Assembly: GCA_020848835.1 (NCBI GenBank)
Contig: JADLHJ010000011.1
Span: forward strand, 74,862 to 138,861
DNA from: Candidatus Hydrogenedentota bacterium
GTDB taxonomy: Bacteria > Hydrogenedentota > Hydrogenedentia > Hydrogenedentales > SLHB01
DNA length: 64,000 nt
Direction of reading: 5' to 3'
This document shows, one piece after another, positions 34,970-43,500 of this stretch (its first letter is position 1; each line of letters begins with the position of its first letter). Position numbers and translations under genes: made by a program. The notes under the pieces are model-generated. The model saw only the letters and a list, made by a program, of their open reading frames with translations. It searched no databases and had not been told where the DNA came from.

Positions 34970-35842
34970 ATGTTACGGCAACTCATAGTTGCGATCGTCT
35001 CAGTGTTCGCAGTAAGTGTTTCCTCAAGTGCTGTGGACGAAATCAAGGCCGTATCTACCGGCGACGGTGTGACAGTCTTAGAAGATAAAGATGGCAATGT
35101 TCGCGTAATTCACGAAGCTTTAGCCGATGCACCGGGCGAAGCGATCATTTCTCCCACCGCCCCTCCGGAATTGCGCAAAGAGTCCCCTCCCCTTAAGCCT
35201 GCTGAAGACGCAGTGTGGATCCCTGGATATTGGTCGTACAACACTACGACATCTGAATTTGATTGGGTTCCTGGCGTATGGCGGCGCGGGTTGCCTGACT
35301 ACGCGTGGCACCCCGGCGAATGGGTAAAGGTCGGAGACAGTTACGTGTGGCGCAACGGATACTGGTCCACAAAGTCGCAATCCGGCGTAGTTGTCGTGAA
35401 GGAAGCACCTCCCGCGGCGAAGCAAGAAGTCCAATCTGCTTCACCAGGTACAGAGTACGTGTGGGTGCCAGGATATTGGGATTATGCCAATGGAACCTTT
35501 GTTTGGCGCGACGGAACCTGGCAAGTCCCCAGTTCCGCGGGGCTGGTTTGGATACCGGGTCAATGGGTCAACACGGCCGCCGGCTATCAGTTTATACCTG
35601 GCCACTGGGATTATCCCGTCAACTCAAGGGCGATTGTGATCGAGACAGCCACGACCGACGCAGGAACGGCAGGACAGTTCTTTGCTGAAGCGGACGTGAA
35701 CAAGGACGGCAAGCTTGCGCTCTCCGAAATTCAGAAGCTTCGGCCAAAGTTCACTTCAGAAATATTTGTGAACATCGACACCGATCGTGACGGTTTGGTC
35801 AATTCGCAAGAAGTGCTCGATTCTGGCGGGAAGCTTCCCTAA
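34970..35842 (+). CDS. Exported YXWGXW-repeat protein with paired EF-hands
   Basis: The 290-residue protein has a signal peptide (VAIVSVFAVSVSSSAV) and at least five copies of a W-rich repeat with the core VWxPGxW (VWIPGYW, DWVPGVW, VWVPGYW, VWIPGQW). The C-terminal 60 residues hold two calcium-binding EF-hand loops, DVNKDGKLALSE and DTDRDGLVNSQE. The YXWGXW unit is common in outer-membrane and cell-surface proteins. Its fusion to EF-hands suggests a calcium-dependent surface protein, which is inference. The start is fixed by TTGGAGGG seven to eight bases before ATG 34970. Confidence 0.85.
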   Translation: MLRQLIVAIVSVFAVSVSSSAVDEIKAVSTGDGVTVLEDKDGNVRVIHEALADAPGEAIISPTAPPELRKESPPLKPAEDAVWIPGYWSYNTTTSEFDWVPGVWRRGLPDYAWHPGEWVKVGDSYVWRNGYWSTKSQSGVVVVKEAPPAAKQEVQSASPGTEYVWVPGYWDYANGTFVWRDGTWQVPSSAGLVWIPGQWVNTAAGYQFIPGHWDYPVNSRAIVIETATTDAGTAGQFFAEADVNKDGKLALSEIQKLRPKFTSEIFVNIDTDRDGLVNSQEVLDSGGKLP

Positions 35843-35900
35843 CAGAATCGAATCGTGTACGGATTCAAATGACGCAAAGGCGTCAGGGAGTATGAAGACT

Positions 35901-36101
35901 ATGGCTATGAAAACTGGTGAAATCTACCACTGCCCGAATGACACCTGCGGTTGTGAGATTGAAGTGACCAGAGGCGCAGATGAGGGAGGCGGCGAAGCAG
36001 CCCCGCAGTGTTGCTGCGGTATGCCAATGAAACTTAGCTACGGGGGGCGCGACCGTGCGGACATTGGCGAAACGCCTGTACCGGAAGCGACGCCGTTCTA
36101 A
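35901..36101 (+). CDS. Cys-rich metallothionein-like small protein
   Basis: The 66-residue protein has Cys pairs arranged CPNDTCGC near residue 11 and CCCGMPM near 40, with Glu-rich spacers. This suggests soft-metal binding. ATG 35901 has GGGAG ten bases upstream and is preferred. Two nearby ATGs (35892 and 35907) are in the same frame. A long inverted repeat follows. Confidence 0.65.
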   Translation: MAMKTGEIYHCPNDTCGCEIEVTRGADEGGGEAAPQCCCGMPMKLSYGGRDRADIGETPVPEATPF

Positions 36102-36112
36102 TCCAACTCTTC

Positions 36113-36183
36113 GCGGACCGATCAAAAACTCTCGTGTGTTAACGCGGAATAGCACTACGTGATCTTTGATCGGTCCGCACTTT
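36113..36183 (+). terminator. Long-loop inverted repeat, likely terminator
   Basis: Perfect 14-bp arms (36113-36126 with 36165-36178) flank a 38-base loop and are followed by ACTTTTT. The wide loop is unusual for a terminator. The T-run just after the arm and the position after the metallothionein-like gene favour termination. Confidence 0.6.
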
Positions 36184-36365
36184 TTCCAGACGCGTTGAGG
36201 TGCTGTAAGAGATGTCCTACCAGTAGCCCGCAAATCCTTCCTACTGCCGCTTCAATGTGCGTCTGATGCATCGCATCTATGGTTCTTCATTACGCTTAAT
36301 GCAAGCGGAATCTCCTGCAAGAATGGCTTGCATCGATCTCGATTTCGCAAAAAGGAGACGTACCA

Positions 36366-37223
36366 ATGAAGGGACTAGTTCGTAGAACTTTTGTAGCCGC
36401 AACCGGTGTTGCGATCGGAGTTCTGGCATTTACAACCAACGCGGCGCCGATAGACAAGAGTGTAGGCGACGTTGCGATCACCGCGCGCATCGAAACCATC
36501 TATCTGATGAATGGCGACCTGAACCCTTTCAAGATAAACACGACAACCACAGACGGTGTGGTGACGCTGACGGGCGTTGTACGCGACCAAGTCGATAAAG
36601 ATCTTGCCGGCCGTTTGGCGAAGACAGTGAAGGGTGTCAAAGATGTGCAGAATGAGCTGACGGTTCAGCGAGATGTAGCTGATGTAAAAGAAAATGCGGA
36701 TTGGCGCCAGGACGTGGACGACGCGGCGCTCAATGCACGAATTCGCCGCCAGCTTGCATATAACGCTGGCACAAAGTCCGCAATGCTCGATATCGACGTC
36801 AATGGTTCGACCGTCATCGTCGGAGGGGAAGTCGATTCCGCACAAAAGAAAAAAGATATTGAGCGCGTAATCGACGAGACGTCTGGCGTTGGTCGTGTGG
36901 AATCTACCATTGTCGTCGTCGAGAAGAAGAACGACGCAGACGCCGTCGTGACAACTGACGGCGATTCGAAAGTGGCCCAAAGCGCAGAGAACGCAGTGGA
37001 GGCGCTTTCGGATGAGTGGATCGAGAAAATGGTCGAATCAAGAATCATGTGGAACGAGAATCTGGCGCTCACCCAAGTAGACGTGGAAGTGGATAACGGC
37101 GTTTGCAAACTGTCTGGCAATTTGCCGACGCAATCCCAGAAGGACTTGGCAGAGTCTATCGCGCAGACTACGGATGGCGTAAAATCCGTGGATAGTACTA
37201 TTTCGGTGGCGGCCCGTGGTTAG
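36366..37223 (+). CDS. Exported BON-domain protein (three BON repeats)
   Basis: The 285-residue protein starts with a signal peptide (RRTFVAATGVAIGVLAFTTNA). Three BON domains follow, each with the V-xx-G-V-V-x-L-x-G core: DGVVTLTGVVRDQVDKDL, a middle unit NGSTVIVGGEVDSAQKK, and VDNGVCKLSGNLPTQSQKDL. BON domains bind phospholipid membranes and are found in OsmY-like envelope stress proteins. AAAGGAG lies eight bases before the ATG. A tiny ORF and a terminator lie downstream. Confidence 0.9.
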   Translation: MKGLVRRTFVAATGVAIGVLAFTTNAAPIDKSVGDVAITARIETIYLMNGDLNPFKINTTTTDGVVTLTGVVRDQVDKDLAGRLAKTVKGVKDVQNELTVQRDVADVKENADWRQDVDDAALNARIRRQLAYNAGTKSAMLDIDVNGSTVIVGGEVDSAQKKKDIERVIDETSGVGRVESTIVVVEKKNDADAVVTTDGDSKVAQSAENAVEALSDEWIEKMVESRIMWNENLALTQVDVEVDNGVCKLSGNLPTQSQKDLAESIAQTTDGVKSVDSTISVAARG

Positions 37224-37281
37224 AACGGCTTGAAAATGAGCTTCTACTCGCAGTGAAAACTTAGAAAAGGAGGTATGACTC

Positions 37282-37338
37282 ATGGCTCTGCTATTACTTT
37301 GGATTCTGCTCGGGATTCTGATCTACAACGCTGCATAA
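37282..37338 (+). CDS. 18-residue hydrophobic micropeptide
   Basis: The ORF encodes MALLLLWILLGILIYNAA, which is a single short transmembrane segment. AGGAGGT, a perfect Shine-Dalgarno match, lies seven bases before the ATG. A 15-bp hairpin terminator follows 18 bases after the stop. It sits just downstream of the BON protein in the same orientation. Families of micropeptides of this size are known in Gram-negative stress regulons, and this one is unassigned. Confidence 0.55.
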   Translation: MALLLLWILLGILIYNAA

Positions 37339-37356
37339 CGTGCATTTCATTGTGCG

Positions 37357-37400
37357 GAACGCCACGGCCTGTTCCTTCAGGCCGTGGCGTTCTGTTTGTC
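37357..37400 (+). terminator. Rho-independent terminator
   Basis: A perfect 15-bp stem (37357-37371 with 37378-37392), a six-base loop and TGTTTGTC after it make this a strong terminator for the BON protein/micropeptide unit. Confidence 0.9.
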
Positions 37401-37528
37401 CTGCCGTTGTTCGAACACGCGACAAAAGAAGTGAGAACTACTGGAACGCACTAACTTTGTTTTGTGAACCGCAGGGCGCAACTTCAATTGCAGCTGTGAC
37501 CAGACTTCCATTGCGCTTAAAAGTGCGG

Positions 37529-40500
37529 CTATGCAATTTCCACGACGACTTGATGATCCTGATGATCGTCTAGAAGTTGAACAACGGGTTCCCGTTGTTC
37601 CTCGCCATCCACAACGATACGCGCAACACGTGAACCGTGAGCAGCGCTATGAAATTCAATGTGATACTGCGTGCCGTAGAAACGATAGTGAATACGGTAT
37701 TCGTCCCAGGGTGCAGGCAGACATGGCTTTATTTGCAGACTATTGCCGTGTCGAGTAATCCCGAGGAGCGACTCCAGTATCAATCGGTACATCCAGCCGG
37801 CGGAACCTGTGTACCACGTCCAGCCCCCTCGGCCAGTATGCGGCGCAGCGGAGTACACGTCCGCCGCCACTACATAGGGTTCGACCTTATATTTCTTGAT
37901 ATCGTCCAGCGATGCGCCGTGTCGTATAGGGTTGATGAGCGAGAATAGTTGCCATGCTCGCGCTGCATCTCCAACCTTCGCGAACGCCATTATCGTCCAA
38001 ATCGCAGCGTGCGTATATTGCCCGCCATTCTCTCGTACTCCCGGCAGATAACCCTTGATGTAACCGGGATTTGGTTCGGCACGTTCGAAGGGGGGATCCA
38101 AGAGTTGGATAATTCCTGCGTCATTCCGGACAAGACGCTCTGCCAAATTTCTTAGTGCCGTTTGAATACGCTGTGTATCGGTCATTCCAGACAATGCCGA
38201 CCATGCCTGCGGAAGCGCATCAATCTGGCATTCTTGATTCACGGCCGAGCCCAACGGCTCACCATTATCAAAGAATGCCCGCAGATACCAGGCGCCGTCC
38301 CACGCCTCACGCTCAACCGCCAAACGCATCGATTCAGCAGTTGCCAGACAGGTATCGACAAACGCGCGATCGTCGCGCAAACGCGAAATGGCCGCAAACT
38401 GCGTGAGCACTTCGCAGAAGAATTGCGCGAGCCACACACTTTCGCCCTTACCATGAATGCCGACGAGATTCATCCCGTCGTTCCAGTCGCCCGAACCAAT
38501 CAAGGGCAATCCGCGCGTACCGAAACGCATGCCACAATGAATCGCGCGCACGCAATGCTCGTAAAGCGTCGCGATCTCCCCTGCTTGCTGCGGCAAGTCG
38601 TAGTAACTTTCTTCATCTGGCCGCAGCGGACGCCCTTCCAAGAACGCGACCTGTTCGTCGAGTATGCCCGTATCTCCTGTCGCCTCAACGTAACGCGCGG
38701 TAGCCAAGGGCAGCCACAAAAAGTCATCCGAACAACGTGTGCGTACGCCGCGCCCGGTATGTGCATGCCACCAGTGTTGAACGTCACCATCGTGGAACTG
38801 GCGCGATGCCGCACGAAGGATTTGCGTGCGCAGCGCAGCCGGATCGGCATGCACGAGCGCCATTGCGTCCTGCAATTGATCGCGAAAACCGTAGGCCCCG
38901 CCGGACTGATAGAATCCCGTGCGGCCCCACATGCGCGCTGAGATGGTCTGATAAAGCAGCCACCCATTCGCCAGATAATTCAACGTCGTATTCGGAGTAT
39001 CTACGTGCACCGCGCCCAAAGTTTCGCCCCAGTGTCGCCAAACGTCCTCAAGTGCGGACTGTGCGGCGCCAGTACCCTGCGAGCGCCGCACCAATTCTCG
39101 CGCGGCCGCATGGCTACGTTCCGCCCCTAAAGAAAAGGCGACCTCCGACTCCGTATCATTCTCCAATTGAACCGATGCCTGAATCGCTGCGCAAGGATCC
39201 AACCCTGCCCCGGAGTGCCCGCCCAGTCTCACGCGATGCATGCCCGCCGGGTTTGCCATGGTCCCGTTTCGCCCAATAAATTCTGTGCGGTCCGCCGTCA
39301 CCGATGTGTCGGCGGCGCTGCACGCGAAAAACGCCACGCGGCCTCCGAATTCTGTGTTGTAAGAGTTCGTTGAGAAAATCGCACCCGTCTCCGTATCGAT
39401 TTCACTAACAATATGCATGTAGCTCTTCGTGCGGTGTTCCGCGAGTACGAGGTCGCAATAGCCGGTCACAGAGAGCTTTCGCGGGCGGCCGGACATGTTG
39501 CGTATCTTGAGTCTTGAGTACTTTACGTTGGCGTCGATCGACACGAAGACAATTAACTCGCTGGCGATGCCTTCGACGGTGTGCTCGAACACCGTGTAGC
39601 CAAACCCGTGACGTACGACATATGGCGTAGCGCTGCGCGCTGGAAATGGTGTCGGCGACCAGAACTTCCCAGACTCTTCATCACGAATATAGATGGCTTC
39701 ACCACCTGCACCGCCGACGGTATCGCCTTGCCACGGCGTGATACGCAATTCGTGCGCGTTCTCCACCCACGTGTAGACGCTTCCACTTTCAGAAACAACG
39801 GTGCCGAAATTTGGGTTTGCGATGACGTTGACCCACGGAGCAGGCGGCCATTGATCGGAACGCAGCGTGATGATGTATTCGCGGCCGTCCTGGGTGAACC
39901 CGCCAGTTCCGTTGTAGAATGCCAAATCGCGTTTCGGTGGTTCAGACTCGCGCGGGTATAGATGGCGGCGCAGCATGGGGCTCAGCCGTGGCATCGGCAG
40001 TGAACCAATGCGACGCACCCGTTCAATTTGCCGGCGCAGGCTTCCTTCTTCATCGGATATGACAACTCGAGCAATTGCCAGGAACAGCGTTCTATCTTCC
40101 TCCGAAATCTGTTCGAGGCGGCGCACGAAGATTCCGCCCGGCTTATCGACCAGCCCCGCCTCGGAACTGCTCGCGATCGTTCCCAAAATTAGATCGTGAA
40201 GTTCCTGGCGATAAACCGAAGAGTCCTCCACCCAAATCACGAGATCGGTGTTTAGCCCGCGGCTGCGCCAAAGTGCATGCGCGCGGACACAACTTTGGAC
40301 CAAGGTAATCCGCTCGGGGTTCGACATCCGAAGCAGCACGATGGGGATGTCACCGGAGATTCCGTATCCCCAAAGTCCCGACTGTCCGCGCGTGTTCCTC
40401 GCAATGATTTCAGGGTTGGCGCGACGGTGCGCCGTTGCAAAAAGCACAGACCCTGCGAGTTTGCTGTACATCAGGGCCTCGCGATCCGCAATGCCCAGAT

Positions 40501-43500
40501 GCCGGAGTTCGACGTTGGTACTGGTCCATGCCAGACCAAAAAGCCGATCCGCCAAACGCGAATCGTTGTATTTCTCCGCGATGACCAAGGCCAGATCGCG
40601 TGATTCGCACGCGCCCGTTATCAGATCGATTTCCGCGCTCTCGTCGGGCTGCAGACGTACAACACAGCGAATGGACACAATCGGATCAAGCACCGCACCC
40701 GCGCTCTCGGTCAAGTGCGCATGGCGATCCATCGCCGCGGGGTTTGCCGTATTGCGGCCACGGCCGATGAACTTCGAACGGTCCGTTTCGAATTCCATCC
40801 TGTTCGTCGTTTTGCCGCGCACGGACATCATATGCACCAACCACGGAGGCCGCTCGTCGGAGTGGCGCTGCCGCCGCGTACAAAAGATTGCACCCTGATC
40901 GGACAAAATTTCGCTTTGCACAAAAAGTCCGCTGAACGCCGGATGCGACAAGTCCTGCGCCGCTGACGCCAACACGACCTCGGCGTAACTGGTCAGTTCT
41001 ATCGTTCTCGGCTTACCGGACAGGTTCGTTACCGTTGTGCGCCGCAGTTCGACGTCGTCTTCCGGAGAGACACTTATGCGCGTACGGCATTCTATTTCGT
41101 CATCCACACGCCTGAACTCGACGCTCGCGTTGCCATATTGGGCTTCAAACGCCCGCGGCATTCGCAGCGTGGGCTGATACGTCGTAGACCAGAACTTCCC
41201 GTTATCCAAGTCGCGCACGTAACAGAATGAACCTGTTGATTCCGTCGTCGCGTCTTCTCGCCATCGCGTCACCGCAATGTCGCGCCAGTTGCTATACCCG
41301 CAGCCGGAGCTTGTAATCATCACGTGATAACGGCCGTTAGAGAGCAACTGTACTTCTGGTATTGGGGCCGTCGGCGAAGCGATAATGCGAACATTCCCCC
41401 CACCGCTCCCGTCTTGCGGAATCGGAAGTGACGCTTCTTCCGTGACCGTGATCGCGGAAACGGAATGCGCAGCCCGCTCCTGCAAGAGCAATTCATTTGC
41501 ACACAACATCGGATCCGCGCTGAATCGCCGCTGCATTGGCTGCCCCAGGAGAACTTGCGCCAACGCCAGCAAACTCATTCCCTGATGATGTCCCATGAAG
41601 GTTTTTACGGTAACGTAGGGCTCGTCCGGCGGTAATCGCGCCGGTGTGTAATCAATGGCTTCGTATAGTCCGAAGCGGCCGATATGCCCTTCCGCGATAA
41701 GCCGCTCGATGTTCTTGAACGCCTTAACCGGCTCCACGATCAACGCCATGACGCTTGCATACGGTGCGACGACCAAATCATCTGCCAATCCTCTCTTCAC
41801 ACCTAGTCCCGGCACGCCAAAAGCCTTGTATTGATATGTCGAATACGCGTCGACTGCGCTGAACGCAGATTCCGAGATGCCCCATGGAATGCCGCGTTGT
41901 TTGGCGTACGAAATTTGTGCTTGTACTGCTCCGCGCGCGGTTTGCGCCAAGAGGGTGTTTTCGTAGGTCGGCATTACAAGGGACGGCATCAGATACTCGA
42001 ACATCGAACCACTCCAACTCACCAGAACGGGCGTGCCGGCAATAGTTGTCATGGGCCTACCCAACGTGAACCAATTCTTCTGATCGATCTGATTCTGGGC
42101 GATCGCGATGAAGCTGGACACGCGTGCTTCAGAAGCCAATAAATCATAGAAACTGTTGTCGAGGCGATGGGCCGTTGCATTGTATCCAATTGAAAACAAC
42201 GAACGCGCCTCGTCGTAAAGGAAGGTGAAATCCATCTGTGCAAACGAGGCGCAATCCGAGGCGAGGTCGTCGATCGCGCTAATGCGCTCGTTGGCGCGTT
42301 GCGATGCGAGTTCCAGAATACCTGTCAGTTCGCTGAGCCATTCCGATAATCCATTTGCTGCGTTACCGATCTGTAATAGCTGCAGTACGCCACGCGCATC
42401 TTCCATGATTTGCTGTGCGGTGGTTTCCACATCACGCAATGCCAGTGTTCGATCCAGCTTGCCTAAACTGCTTTTGATATCCGACACCCGCCGCACAATT
42501 TCAGGTCCGCCTTTGGTCCAGACCGCGTCGGGGAGCGGGTTGACATTCATCCACGGCGCAATAAAGTAGAGGTCTTCAATATGATCGGAAACTTGGCGGT
42601 CGAGTCGGCGAAACCATTCGCAAAGGTTCGCATCTGAGTTATCTACCAAGCGATGCAAAGCAGCCGTCCGTCTTTGTAACTGGACAAGGAATGACGCGGC
42701 AGCGCTAAGCGAGTCAGGTGCTGTTTCCAATTCGCGGACAACGAGAGACAATTCAGAGGCCAGTTTCTGCTGCAGCGATTCGGCGCTCCGGTCGTGGGCC
42801 GCGCGGCGCAAATTATCAATGGTTTCCAGGATTGCGCTGAAGGTATCGCGCAACCCATCGAAAATATGTTTCGAGAATATCCGCCGCTCGGGGAGTTCCA
42901 GAAGGCCCTGCCGCAGGATCAATAAGTGCAGAGCAAGATTTCCGCTGTCCACCGTCGAGATATATTGTGGCTGCAACGGTTTGAGTGTCCGCGTGTCATA
43001 CCAGTTGTAAAAGTGCCCCTGATACCGGTCTAGAGCGTCCAGCGTGCCGAAGGTTTGTTGTGTGCGGCGCAGCAGACCTCCCGGCGAACAGTAACCAAAA
43101 TCGCATGCCGATAGATTCGCAAGGAGTGCAAGGCCGATATTCGTTGGACTTGTGCGCGAGGCAATGACGGGCTCCGGGTGTACCTGATAATTGTCGGGTG
43201 GAAGCCAATGATCTTCCTGGGAAACGAGCTCGTCGAAATAACACCAGGTGCGGCGCGCCAGTACACGCAATTTTAGGGCTGGCGCATCGCTCAAGGGTTG
43301 CATACGAGCGACCCGTGGCGCACTGACAACCCAGGAGAGGACCGGCGCAAACGTCCACATCAGCAACATCGGAAGGCTGTGAGTCAAGTTCTCGGGCCGC
43401 ACCACACTAATGAAAGCAATCGTTCCCATGGCAATCACGGGGACTACCCACATCGCTAACACAACGCCAAGAAGGTTTCGAGGAACTGCGCGTTCCGCAT

